Assembly (NCBI GenBank): GCA_030159075.1
Contig: BROG01000517.1
Location: forward strand, 124,001-188,000
Origin: Atrina japonica
Taxonomy: Eukaryota; Mollusca; Bivalvia; Pterioida; Pinnidae
Direction: 5' to 3'
DNA: 64,000 bases
The notes below the pieces were generated by a model. That model was not told the origin of the DNA. It made no database searches and saw nothing but the letters and a program-made list of their open reading frames with translations. Shown piece after piece: positions 11,561 to 23,168 of this stretch. Both the position numbers and the translations under genes were made by a program. The stretch's first letter is position 1; each line of letters opens with the position of its first letter.

Positions 11561-12069
11561 TTCACCCCAACGTAAGGGTTTTAACTACAGATGAATACGT
11601 TTTGTTGTATCTAGTGAGATGCTCAAAATTGATTTCCGAAAACATAACCTTGAGATATATGTAATTACCTTGGTACAACAACAAAGTATAAACTAAGTTG
11701 CATCTGATAAATCGCATGAGCATTGATTGGTTTAACAAGAATTAAAGTCATGTACAGATATTATTCTTTCAGATAGAAATATTTCAATTCGTCACTTTGT
11801 TAGTTCGAATAATAGAGTTAACTGATAAACTTTAATTATTGAACAAAAAGCAGCATATTCCACGACAGACAGCTTAGTGTCAATACTTAAATCATATGAA
11901 ATCATATGATGGTATAAAATCATACAATTTGACTTTTATCATAAATCATCCACTGCTGTAATACAGAGCCCGGACTTTGAATATTTTACGCGATGTGCGA
12001 AAGTTCTATATTGTATCCAGAATTAAATAGGGAATCATACACTTGTCCAAGTGTATTAATATAAAAGGT

Positions 12070-12423
12070 CTCAGACACCAAGGTATAAATCATTAGGATG
12101 TCCAGATTACAGGTACAAATCTGGTAAAAATGGACAAACACGGACCTCTCGAAATCAAGAGTTGGGATCAGGTGCCATGGAGTAGTAAGCATCCCCTGTC
12201 GACCGATCACACCCGCCGTGAGTCCACAGTCAAATTAAATTGAAATACGTAAGGTAACTCAACATTTCACTTAGTGAAACAGAGTAGTCGCACACAAGAC
12301 TATTTAACGACTGTAAAATGTGAGGAATGTTGACATCAAACGCGGTTTTCGATACCACTGTGTCAATAATTTGTCAGTGAGAAGTTTACCTCTGCATATG
12401 AAATGTTCATATGTTGAACACAC
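12070..12423 (-). mobile_element. Naiad Penelope fragment D (3' end)
   Basis: Minus-strand 3' end starting at CTCAGACACCAAGG and running into the RT C-terminal coding region. A deletion near 12245 removes the VGGC-TGA segment. The fragment stops near 12423. Confidence 0.8.
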
Positions 12424-12981
12424 CCCTTTTTTTCTTTTGATTTAATACTAATCTAGAGTGTATTAATCTATTGTGAAATGTGATGAAAACATTATTTAGA
12501 AAAGATAACAAAATAACAAATAACAAAGTATTAACAGTCAGTAGGTTCAATATTGAACAAACACGGGCGTATATAATCTTCACCCTTTGAGCTCGAATTT
12601 GCAGACATAAATAGTTCTACTTAAATGTGGAAAGGTGACGATAGAGGAAAAACGCCAAAATCAAGTCTTTCTTATACTTTTGTTTTCAATGCCCATCCAT
12701 TTTGGTAATAGATCTATACCGATTTTTGATAGAAAATAAAAGTATAAAAAACATTTAATTTATCCGAGAAAGTATTTGATTATCATTTTTTTGATGAAAA
12801 AGTGTTGGTGTGAAAAATTATGTCTTTCAGATGTCTATCTAATGATAATTTAGTAATGAATATTATGAAATGTCAAACGCCATGTATTTTTCAATCTATA
12901 TTAAAAGATGTTTAGTCCAAGCTTTTTATAACTATCATTATTTTATTACTTATTATTATATTAATTTATTTTATTATAATA

Positions 12982-13997
12982 GTGGACTCACGGCAGGTGC
13001 AACCGGTCAACAGGGGATATTATTGTGGACTCGCGGCAGGTGCAACCGGTCAACAGGGGATATTATTGTGGACTCGCGGCAGGTGTGACCGGTCAACAGG
13101 GGATATTATTGTGGACTCGCGGCAGGTGTGACTGATCAACAGGGGATATTATTGTGGACTCGCGGCAGGTGTGACTGATCAACAGGGGATATTATTGTGG
13201 ACTCGCGGCAGGTGTGACTGATCAACAGGGGATATAATTGTGGACTCGCGGCAGGTGTGACTGATCAACAGGGGATATTATTGTGGACTCGCGGCAGGTG
13301 TGACTGATCAACAGGGGATATTACTGTGGACTCGCGGCAGGTGTGACTGATCAACAGGGGATATTACTGTGGACTCGCGGCAGGTGTGACTGATCAACAG
13401 GGGATATTATTGTGGACTCGCGGCAGGTGTGACTGATCAACAGGGGATATTAGTATGGACTCGCGGCAGGTTTGACCGGTCAACAGGGGATATTACTGTG
13501 GACTCGCGGCAGGTTTGACCGGTCAACAGGGGATATTACTGTGGACTCGCGGCAGGTGTGACTGATCAACAGGGGATATTATTGTGGACTCGCGGCAGGT
13601 GTGACCGGTCAACAGGGGATATTATTGTGGACTCACGGCAGGTGTGACCGATCAACAGGGGATATTAGTGTGGACTCGCGGCAGGTGTGACTGATCAACA
13701 GGGGATATTAGTGTGGACTCGCGGCAGGTGTGACCGGTCAACAGGGGATATTATTGTGGACTCGCGGCAGGTGTGACTGATCAACAGGGGATATTACTGT
13801 GGACTCGCGGCAGGTGTGACTGATCAACGGGGGATATTAGTGTGGACTCGCGGCAGGTGTGACCGGTCAACAGGGGATATTATTGTGGACTCGCGGCAGG
13901 TGTGACTGATCAACAGGGGATATTACTGTGGACTCGCGGCAGGTGTGACTGATCAACAGGGGATATTAGTGTGGACTCGCGGCAGGTTTGACCGGTC
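12982..13997 (+). repeat. 43-bp tandem satellite (about 23 copies) derived from Penelope 3' region
   Basis: The unit TGGACTCGCGGCAGGTGTGA plus CYGRTCAACAGGGGATATTAYTG repeats with an exact 43-bp period, visible for example at 13025 and 13068. The unit matches the segment of the Naiad 3' region that reads GTGGACTCACGGCGGGTGTG followed by ACCGGTCGACAGGGGATGCTT in copy A. The array passes on its right directly into the remainder of that same 3' region (13998-14099). Variants of the unit (ACTGATCA versus ACCGGTCA, TATTATTG versus TATTACTG or TATTAGTG) are interspersed, so higher-order duplication or gene conversion has taken place. Confidence 0.9.
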
Positions 13998-14099
13998 CTA
14001 CCTCTGGATTTCCAGAGTTCCGTGTTTGCCCAATATTCACCGGTTTTGTTTATATTATCCTAGACATCCTGAAAATTTATATTGCAATTGGTATCTGTG
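13998..14099 (+). mobile_element. Naiad Penelope 3' end flanking the satellite
   Basis: The satellite continues into TACCTCTGGATTTCCAGAG, then TTCCGTGTTTGCCC and GGTATCTGTGA, the expected order of the Penelope 3' terminus, somewhat diverged. The array is therefore an internal expansion of a Penelope fragment. Confidence 0.75.
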
Positions 14100-16389
14100 A
14101 TGTTTGTATTTTTAAAACTTTCTTATAAGTTTAAGACCACATTTTGTATAAAAATAAAAATTACGTGTTTAAGTTCTGAAATAAAGAATAGATAAAACAT
14201 CGGTATCAAGAGTGATGTGTATTTCTCTACGTACAGGTTAACCAGAAATTTGATTAATATTTTCTACCGGTCCAAATAGTTACGAATTCGTTTTACATAT
14301 AAACATAAATTTTAAAATCTACTTACTCTTTATATGATTTCACACATTTAGGTCTGTCATAATCTAAAAGTAAACCATCCCATGCTCATTTTTGTTAAAA
14401 ACTGTCTTTTTATAGTCTCTTAATTCTGTGGTAAAGAGCAGATATTCACATCATTCTATCGATTAGAGATATATCAGTAAATAATATATACTATAGAACG
14501 TTATACAGATGTTACATGCTTTGATTTTTGTATTTGTTCAACAAGGTTTCAAAATTTTCTAATGCAATGTTACCGATTCATCCAGCTTGTTCATTTTGTT
14601 AAAGTTCCAAATTTATTGAGACTTTCTCCGCGTTATTCCAACCATGATGCTATTTTGATTGTACATTATAACTTTAGCATTATGTTTAAAATATTTCAGA
14701 TACGCATCTATATCATTTAAAATCATTTGGTCATTCGGATAGTTCTTTGATATGTTAATCTAAAACTTCGTACATATTTTCTGACTCATTCGTTTTAGTA
14801 TCCGATATTTCGATCTCTAGCCTATTTTTTTTAACGTCTAAAACTGAAAAAAAAAATAAAAAACCGCTGATTTATCTTCAAAATGATAATTAATGAAAAA
14901 ATACAAATTAGCGATTTCATTATGAATTGGTTTAGATTTTTGAATGCTTGTGATAACTCAATTTTGTTTTTATACACCCTAAATTATATTTATCAATAAT
15001 TAAAGGAATTAGATATTTATTGTTGTAGAGACATTTCCTATGAGCGATACAGAAATGAGGTTAGAAGTGTGTTTATGTGAAAAATAGTGTGTTTGAGAAG
15101 GCGTTGTCGGGGAGGGGATGGGATGCGTAAATAGAATGGTATTCAGTCTGTATGATTGAGTGTTAGCAGATTTAGTATTCAACCGAGGGAAAAGGGAGAT
15201 AATGCGTACCTCAGGTATTTGGAATCTGCTGCTCTTTTTAATATCCGAATGGTTTGGGATGGTTTGCCGATTTATATGGTATTGATAGCAGTCCTTACTC
15301 CATTTTTGATAACATTGCTAGTGAGGGATGGTTGGATATTATCATAGAGTTTACAATCAAGATTTTTTAAACTCCGGACCCGCAGTGACAGCAGTGGTTT
15401 GCAGTGAGATTGACATTATGAATATCTGAATTAACCGAACTGCAAGCCCGGCCCCGTCTGGTATAGATAATATTTGCCACAGTACTTCGGTGGGGAGTAT
15501 AAACAAGAGTTATGCAACATCTTTCTTAATGAATATAAGCTTGTTGATTTCTCGCTTTTGATACATAGCCTATTCTATGTATATTTTATGATGGGGACAA
15601 AGATGGTTTAAAATGTTAAGTGTATGATTAAGTTGATGAACATCAAGATTATTCCGCAAATTATATGTTACCGTTTCTTTATATTCTGGTGGGGTAACAT
15701 CACATATAACAATCTCGGGCTATTCATTTTTGATATTAAACATAGGTAATCTCTTTTCATGTCGAGATTTTAATGCTTTCAAAACCAAGTATTAAGTATT
15801 AATTGATGTAAGGGAACAAAATTATCCTTCCTATCAGCTTCATATTATAAATCTTCAACTCCATAAGTATTCGTATCTGTAATACTATCTCATACTTGGT
15901 ACATATACTGACATAGTGCGGTCTGACATGAGTCGAATATAGTTTAAAAAAACATATGTTTTAATTTTGCGAATGACCGCTGTTTGGTAACTTTTTATTA
16001 TCGGAATGTTATGCTCCAATTTCGCTAAATGTAACACCTAGATGGTTTTTGACTATGTTCAGGTTCTATTCTGGAACAATCAAATGAAAGGAAATGTTGG
16101 TCAGGTCCTCTTGATTTTTCAAAATATAACAATTTTAGTTTTTGAAGGATTACTATGAACTACCCGGTGCTTCGACAGTTTTGAAATAATGTCTATATCT
16201 ATGTTATTATCGCGTACAATGTCCGACATGGCTTTCGACTGATGTGATATAGAAGTGTCATTTGTAATTACACGCGATAGTTATATACTTTCACCCGGGA
16301 TGTTATTAATAAACACAAGAAACAAAAGAGGAGTGAGGACCCCTAGGGACTCCAGCTGATGGTCTTCCTACTACAGATTCCATATGGTC
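14100..16389. other. No gene seen
   Basis: About 2.3 kb of AT-rich sequence. Short fragments around 15.6-16.3 kb look like decayed Penelope-like RT sequence but are too degraded to bound. No splice-compatible exon was found. Confidence 0.4.
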
Positions 16390-16667
16390 AGCTAAACAGC
16401 TGTCGTTTATTCATTTCCAATTTTGGAAATGAATTAACGACACAGCTTTCAGAAAATTTGAAGACACACCATTTTTTTCAAATTCATAGTATTTACTCTT
16501 TATACAACTTCTTTACATTAAAAACCAAAAATAAAAATACGTTTTGGCATCATCGACAACTGTTTTTCATTAAAAGAGGTATCATGATACTTATTTCGTC
16601 CAACACCACTCTGATTCTACATACACATGCACTGAAGATAGACGATTTGTGATGTTTAGAGACCTGG

Positions 16668-16770
16668 ACCCGGTTTCACAACATATTGTTAAATTTAACG
16701 AACAGTTAAACCTTCGATTTAACATTGGTTAACTTCACGTTAAAGCTAACAACCTATTGTGCAACTGGGC
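16668..16770. mobile_element. 103-bp MITE-like element nested in Penelope relic
   Basis: Imperfect terminal inverted repeats of about 38 bp (left end ACCCGGTTTCACAACA, right end in reverse complement GCCCAGTTGCACAATA) enclose a short core with GTTAAA-rich repeats. The element is flanked on both sides by CCTGG and splits the RT reading AGAC-GTGGTCTTTCA of intact copies. The inferred target duplication is 5 bp. Confidence 0.7.
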
Positions 16771-17548
16771 CCTGGTCTTTCAGCAAAATGTCGTCTCTGC
16801 AATGGGGACCTATTGTGCCCCTTTATTGGCTGCCCTGATCTTTTCTTCACAGGCAGCAGACTTCCTTTAGAAGCCTCTGAATCAAAAGAAGAAACAGTTA
16901 GCGGTGGCCTTGACATTTAGATACATCGACGACGTTTTGTCAATTACTAATGACAATTTTCATACATGTCAATGCGATATATCCCAGTCAACTAGAAATT
17001 AAAGATACAACGTTTCCTACATGAACATTTTACTTACTATAGACACAGACAGGAAATTAACTACCAGGCTATACGACAAACTCGACAATTTCGTCTTTCC
17101 CATCTTTAATTTTACACATTAAGTAGTAATATCCCAATCATCTGCATATGGGTGTTTATATCTTACAAAAGATCGATATACCAGGGCATGTTCAATATAT
17201 GAAGATTTCATATACAGAAGTCAACTACCTACTGACAAATTATTCACACAGGGATATCGAAAATTGCGTTTGATGTCGACATTCCGCAAATTTTACGGTC
17301 GGTATAACAGTTTTATTTGCGATTACTCTGTTTCGCTGGGTGAAATGTTGAGTTGCCTGTTCGAGAGTTTTGAGTCGTGTGTAAAAATTGTGGAAAGGAT
17401 TTGTTCCTCACTTATTTCGTTTGAATATGACTGTGGAGTTTCAGCGGGAGTGACCGCTCAACAGGAGATGCTTATTCATCCATGATACTTGATCCCATCT
17501 TTGGATTTCAAAACGTTCGTGTTTGTACTATGTTTTCTCAGATTGGTA

Positions 17549-17754
17549 TACTGTGTACCTGGACATCTTCACCTCTGCTTATTTTCGCCTCATCTAATAT
17601 TCGCCCGAAATCACCATAGTTTCATGGATCGCATAGATATCAGTACTTTAAGCATTTAGTTTGAATATTTCGCTTTCATTTTAAATTTGCCTTCTTACCT
17701 GAGGACGAAAATGGCAAAAATTAGACGGGAGCGAAAATTTCCAGGTATACAGTA
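17549..17754. mobile_element. 206-bp mariner-type MITE nested in Penelope 3' end
   Basis: The ends TACTGTGTACCTGGACATCT and, in reverse complement, TACTGTATACCTGGAAATTT form about 21-bp inverted repeats with TA at both outer edges. This is consistent with a TA target duplication of the Tc1/mariner type. Its insertion separates two parts of the Penelope 3' region. Confidence 0.6.
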
Positions 17755-18321
17755 AATGTATCCTGGACATCTTGAGGATTTATACTTTGGTATCTGTGAT
17801 TCTTTGTTTTCATATTGTTATGGGTCAGAATTACCCGAAAGTATGCCAGCAAAAATCAAGAACACAGTAAAGTAAATTTATAAATTTTATTAACAATAAC
17901 AAAATAAAAACTTAATCTTAATGATGGTTTACAATAATTTAAACTCACAACTCCCTGTCCGTTGTTGTTTAGTTCCTATAGTCAGAGATCCACTCGAATA
18001 CATACATAAATTCCAATCCGAATATAACATTGAAAGAGATCCACTCGAATACACAATACATTCCAATTAGGATGTAATATTGAATGATGTGCCCTACTTC
18101 CGTATAGCTTCCAATATATAAAATGTGGTCTACTAGTCTCCTTTATAACTTGGTATTTAAAATAGTCTCAACTGTTGTAAACTTGATCTGACTACAGATC
18201 TAACCCTCTACCTGTATATATACCGTAGTTCAAATCTAGAAAACACTAGATGAGGAATAAACAAGAAAATTACCTTTCTAGCAACTTCAAGTTTACAGGG
18301 TAAATTTCCTATGGCTAAATA

Positions 18322-19189
18322 TGATGACTGAAGTTGATATAAAAAGATGCATGCTGGGATTTCTAATAGACAATATATTTGTAATGTTCGGAGACGTGGT
18401 CTTTCAACAAACTGTCGGCATTCCTATGGGAACCAATTGTGCTCCTTTTATTGGCTGACCTGTTCCTTTATTCAGAAACTGCTGAATCAAAAGAAGAAAA
18501 AGTTAGCGGTACCCTTTAATTTGACATTTAGTTACATCGAAGATGTTTTGTAAATTAATAATGACAATTTTCAAACGTATGTCGATACGATATACCCTAG
18601 CGAACTAGAAATTAAAGATACAACAGAATCAAGCACACACGCTTCATACTTGGACATTTCTTTTACACAGACGGGAAATTAACAATTAAGCTATACGACA
18701 AACGCGACGAGTTCGTCTCCATCGTATTTAAGTAAAAATATTCCACAATCATCCGCATATGGAGTTTATATTTCACAAATGACCCGATATGCCAGCGCTT
18801 GTTCAACATATGAATATTTCATATAAACTACTCACTGAAAAATTATTGACACAGGTATATCGAAAACCGCATTTGATGTCAACGTTCCGCAAATTTTACG
18901 GTCGGTATGTTTGCGATTACTGTTTCACTAAGTGAAATGTTGAGTTGCCTGCTCGATGGCGGTTGTTGAGACGTTTGTACCAATTATGACAAGGATTCGT
19001 TCCTAACGTATTTCATGTTAATTTGACTGTGGACATATGGCGAGTGTGACCCGTCGACAGGGAATGCTTACTCCTCTGTGACACTTGATTCCCCCTCTTA
19101 ATGTCAAGAGGTCCGTGTTTGTCCATTTTTAAAACCAGATTGGTACCTTTATCCTCGACATCCTAATGATTTATTCTTTGGTATCTGAG
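18322..19189 (+). mobile_element. Naiad Penelope fragment G (RT C-terminal half and 3' end)
   Basis: Plus-strand copy starting at the ACTGAAGTTGATATAAAAA segment of the RT and ending GGTATCTGAG at 19189. Several small deletions and frameshifts are seen, for example at the catalytic box (18530-18552), where YIDD has become YIED. Confidence 0.8.
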
Positions 19190-19257
19190 AATATTTATAT
19201 TACGAATAAAGCTACGTGATGAATTTTTCAGCAAAAATGGGACAACAAGGATTATGG

Positions 19258-19505
19258 CCAGGACTACATATCACGTTAGTCGTGCACGCATGAATCGACA
19301 CTGATTCATAGGAATATAACTTGTGATTATATTAAAATAAGGTTGGGAATTGTAGGTCTATGACTGGGATTACATTTCACGGAATCGTTAGTCGTACAGG
19401 TACGAAATGACATTGATTCATGGAAATTTAAGTTTATGACTGGGATTAGATTTCACGGAATCGTTAGTCGTACAGGTACGAACTTACACTGATTCATGGA
19501 ATTAC
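19258..19505. repeat. Three diverged tandem units of about 76-80 bp
   Basis: The segment GACTGGGATTACATTTCACG, then GTTAGTCGTACAGGTACGA and ACTGATTCATGGAA, occurs twice in close succession near 19360 and 19437. A more diverged first copy lies near 19258. No coding potential. Confidence 0.6.
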
Positions 19506-20474
19506 AGTGATATAGTGATGTATACGCATTAACAATATTGATTATTTTATTTATTCATTGGATTTGTTGTTCCTGACTCCGAATAAAAGACGAACATATT
19601 CCGTTAATTAAGTTTAGGTAGATTAAGTAATTCAACCTTTTCTGAGTTATAAATAAACCATTGTCAATGTATTGCTGCAGTGACTTCATTATGTTTGTAT
19701 TGTCATGAGATACCGCCCCGCTAAGTAACAACTATTGAGTCTTAATCATGCATTGGGGTACAGTTTAAGGGTTTTTTTCTACATATATTTTATTTTTATG
19801 AATACATCACGCGGAGGTAATACCTCCTCAGATATCCTCCTTAATATCCACACCCAGAGGTGCCTGGAGCTCGCTGAATGTAAAAAAAATACAAAATATA
19901 CATATGGCAAATAAATATGTGAATTACTTTGTTTATACACATTATATGGTATGTACATGCACACGTGTACATACGTAAAATCACTATAAAGTGTAATATA
20001 ATAACTGGTTTAAATCTATAACCTATGTGTGGGTGTATGTTGCTGATTTTCTTTATGTTTGTTTCTTTGTTCCTTTTATTGTTTTTTTTTAAATAAGAAA
20101 ACAATGCATAAAAATAGTTTATAAGAATTAATAAAGAGATACAACTCCTACCAGTTCCACTTGATTCTACTTATAAAAGTATTTTTTTATACATATTTTA
20201 CCCAACTTATTCGTTTTCTGACAAACTATGTGGTCCCCGAGCATCATTTGGGGTGTGTAACCTGTAGATCCACCTACACATTGTTACTGCGAGAAAACTC
20301 TATTTATAGATATGTTACAACATTTGTTTAGGTTCAAAGGTTAATTTTTGTGCTACATTTTAGCTTTGTGCAGTTGCGTTTTGTTTCATTTTTATATTTT
20401 ATATATATTTTTTTTTTTAAATTTCTAGATTTCTAGAGAAAGGATATTTTATTCTGGAAGTAAAGATGTTGTTG
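19506..20474. other. No gene seen
   Basis: AT-rich spacer with homopolymer runs; open frames here are short and protein-unlike. Confidence 0.4.
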
Positions 20475-21006
20475 TATTCTACGGAAGCCTATAACTGTCA
20501 CTCTGAAAAGAAAAGAAAATATTTATGTCGTTTTAACGCGTTAATTTTCTTGTTAAAACGCGGTAGTTATCTCGCTAAAACGCGATAGTATCCCATTAAA
20601 ACGCGATAGTATCTCGTTAAAACGCGTTATTTATTTCGTTAAAACGCGATAATTATCTCGTTAAAACGTGATAGTATCTCGTTAAAACGCGTTATTTATC
20701 TCGTTAAAACGCATTCGTTATCTCGTTAAAACGCGTTATTTATCTCGTTAAAACGCGTTATTGATCTCGTTAAAACGCGTTAATTATCTAGTTAAAACGT
20801 TATTTATCTCATTAAAACGCGTTAATTATCTCGTTAAAAACGATAGTATCTCGTTTAAACGCGTTATAAACAAATATATAGTATACTAAGTGATCTTGGA
20901 TTTCTTATGCTGCTGTGAACGGGTACTATCGTAGTAAGGGAGTATCGCGCCATTACAAGTATAGTCCCAATAGCCACCAAACAGTAGAATATACGGAACA
21001 CTAGGC

Positions 21007-21149
21007 GCCCTATTTGCACGTAAGCGTCCGTGTCACCCCCACATATCCTAACCCCCTCATTCCACCTACTCCCAAATTCACCTATACTCCACCCATTTAA
21101 CCCTCAACTACCCCCTCCCCTTCATCGGACACGGACGCGCAAATAGGGC
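21007..21149. repeat. Inner hairpin with GCCCTATTTGC ends
   Basis: Inside the foldback loop, GCCCTATTTGCACGTAAGCG at 21007 pairs with the reverse complement of the segment at 21128-21149. Between the arms lies an unusually C-rich stretch of about 90 bases on the plus strand. It could be a small nested MITE. Its target duplication is not clear. Confidence 0.5.
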
Positions 21150-21287
21150 AAATATATACTACTCGAAACCCAATACGTATCCGCTAATGAATTTCCTGTG
21201 CTCTTACGTGGGTGTAAAGCAAATGTCACTTCATCACAAACGTTTAAATGCAAATATAAACAAATAAACTTTTTGTATAAAAATGTA

Positions 21288-21580
21288 TTTTTGTTTGTTT
21301 GTTTGTTTATTATTGTTTAACGTCCCACTCAAGAATATTTCACTTATATGGAGACGTCACCAAATGCCGGTGAAGGGCTTCAAATTTTGGCCTTTGTTCG
21401 GCACTTACGGCCATTGAGCAGTGAGGGTTCTTTAACGTGCCGATATTTATTGTGACACGGGACCTCCAGTTTCTACTGTCTCATCCGAAAGACAGGAAAC
21501 CAACCTGTCGGCAGCGGGACTCGAACTCACGACCTCACGATCCAGAGTCGAGCGCGCTACTGACTGAGCCAGGCCGGCTC
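21288..21580 (-). mobile_element. tRNA-derived SINE with 13-bp target duplication
   Basis: On the minus strand the head has a polymerase III A box (TGGCTCAGTCAGTAG) and B box (GAGTTCGAGTCCC) about 40 bp apart. The body ends in GGGACGTTAAACAATAATAA followed by (CAAA)n. GTATAAAAATGTA flanks both sides exactly (21275-21287 and 21581-21593). The element is inserted in the loop of the foldback transposon and is full length. Confidence 0.9.
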
Positions 21581-22307
21581 GTATAAAAATGTAAAAGCCG
21601 ATATAAACAATACAGGTTTAATACCATTTGTCAGCAGCAAATCTTGCATTAATTGCATTGACAATATCAACATTTAAAGAACTACAAATCATTGCAATGG
21701 CACGGAAAATGCAATTTTGAAAACTAATGCAACATTCAGCGGTTTTTACTCATTTTACTAACTGACCTTACATTAGATAAATAACGCATTTTAACGAGAT
21801 AACTATCGCGTTTTAACGAGATAAATAACGCGTTTTAATGAGAACAATAACGCGTTTTAACGAGATATTATCGCGTTTTAACGAGATAATTAACGCGTTT
21901 TAACGAGATAAATAACGCGTTTTAACGAGATACTATCGCGTTTTAACGAAATAAATAACGCGTTTTAACGAGATAAATAACGCGTTTTAACGAGATAACT
22001 ATCGCGTTTTAACGAGATAATTAACGCGTTTTAACGAGATAAATAACGCGTTTTAACGAGATACTATCGCGTTTTAACAAAATAAATAACGCGTTTTAAC
22101 GAGATAAATAACGCGTTTTAACGAGATAACTATCTCGTTTTAACGAGATAAATAACGCGTTTTAACGAGATAATATCGCGTTTTAACGGGATACTATCGC
22201 GTTTTAACGAGATAACTACCGCGTTTTAACAAGAAAATTAACGCGTTAAAACGACATAAATATTTTTTTTTCTTTTCAGAGTGACCCTTATAGGCTTCCG
22301 TAGTATT

Positions 22308-22830
22308 CGAATTCGAATTCCTGTGAAGAAGAAATGTATCGGCTAATAGGAGTTGGTCTTGCAGTAATGTGTTTATGTAAGCTATGTCTATGTAGGTCAT
22401 GTTTTGGAGATTTGTGCTGCATACATACCATATAAGGATGTGTGTTTTGCCGTCATGACAGAATTGTTATGGTGATATTATGTCACTAATCTTAAGTACT
22501 GATCATGCTTATTGATTTAGTGTCAAACCGGAAAATATACTAACTTCCTTGAACACTTTTGAGATCGGAACGTTCTCCATTCTGAGAAAATATATTTGCA
22601 CGTTAATGAGACTTTTAAAGATTTCTACATGGCATATTTAGTCCTCTGTTCACTTACAGAGTGACATTTATGTACGGTATAGGCAATGGGTGTTAAAAGT
22701 TAATGTCTGTGTATTTTTTTGTCATTTATTTTTTTCGGGGTTATCATGTTTTTATTGATACCTACTTTTGACATTAAATTCACTATTTCTGTTTTCTAAA
22801 GGTTTATTAAAAGGACATGTTATGACAAAA
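22308..22830. other. No gene seen
   Basis: AT-rich spacer between the foldback element and the TATC microsatellite; no exon or repeat recognised. Confidence 0.4.
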
Positions 22831-22837
22831 AATGTTC

Positions 22838-22853
22838 ATCTGTCTATCTATCG

Positions 22854-22920
<67 letters not shown>

Positions 22921-22994
22921 GTATATGTATGTATGTATGTATGTATCTATCTATCAAACTGTCTATCTATCTATCTATCTATCTATCTTTTTTT

Positions 22995-23032
<38 letters not shown>

Positions 23033-23070
23033 GTCTATCTATCTATCAAACTATCTATCTATCTATATTT

Positions 23071-23107
<37 letters not shown>

Positions 23108-23134
23108 AAACTATCTATCTATCTATCTATATTT

Positions 23135-23167
<33 letters not shown>

Positions 23168-23168
23168 A
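22838..23168. repeat. (TATC)n microsatellite, interrupted
   Basis: Long array of CTAT units with short interruptions such as TATCAAACTG and TTTTTTTT. The overlapping SIYLSIYL-type open frames in all three frames are artefacts of the 4-bp repeat. Confidence 0.95.

Larger units (their letters stand above)
16390..17798 (+). mobile_element. Naiad Penelope relic F with two nested MITEs
   Basis: A strongly decayed plus-strand copy. The segment at 16430-16660 matches the RT region around the TTLYTT motif. The RYIDDVL box is readable near 16920-16950, and the C-terminal and 3' regions run to TTTGGTATCTGTG at 17798. It is interrupted by small elements at 16668-16770 and 17549-17754. All frames are broken. 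Confidence 0.75.
20479..22303. mobile_element. Foldback DNA element with repeat-built arms
   Basis: The outer inverted repeats start CTACGGAAGCCTATAA and continue for about 65 bp of near identity, including the GTCACTCTGAAAAG stretch. Both arms then become tandem arrays of 20-22 bp units such as TTTTAACGAGATAAATAACG and the ACTATCGCG variant: about 400 bp in the left arm (20520-20885) and about 480 bp in the right arm (21780-22260). TATT flanks both ends (20475-20478 and 22304-22307). The roughly 900-bp loop has no transposase, so the element is non-autonomous. Its family is not assigned. Confidence 0.75.

Noticed and set aside
12982..13997. CRISPR-like array of regularly spaced repeats
   Set aside because: The 43-bp units are contiguous without unique spacers, and the unit matches a Penelope 3' region. 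It is a satellite in a eukaryotic genome.
21540..21582. A tRNA gene on the minus strand
   Set aside because: The A and B boxes belong to a SINE with a 13-bp target duplication and a repeat tail; no cloverleaf closes.
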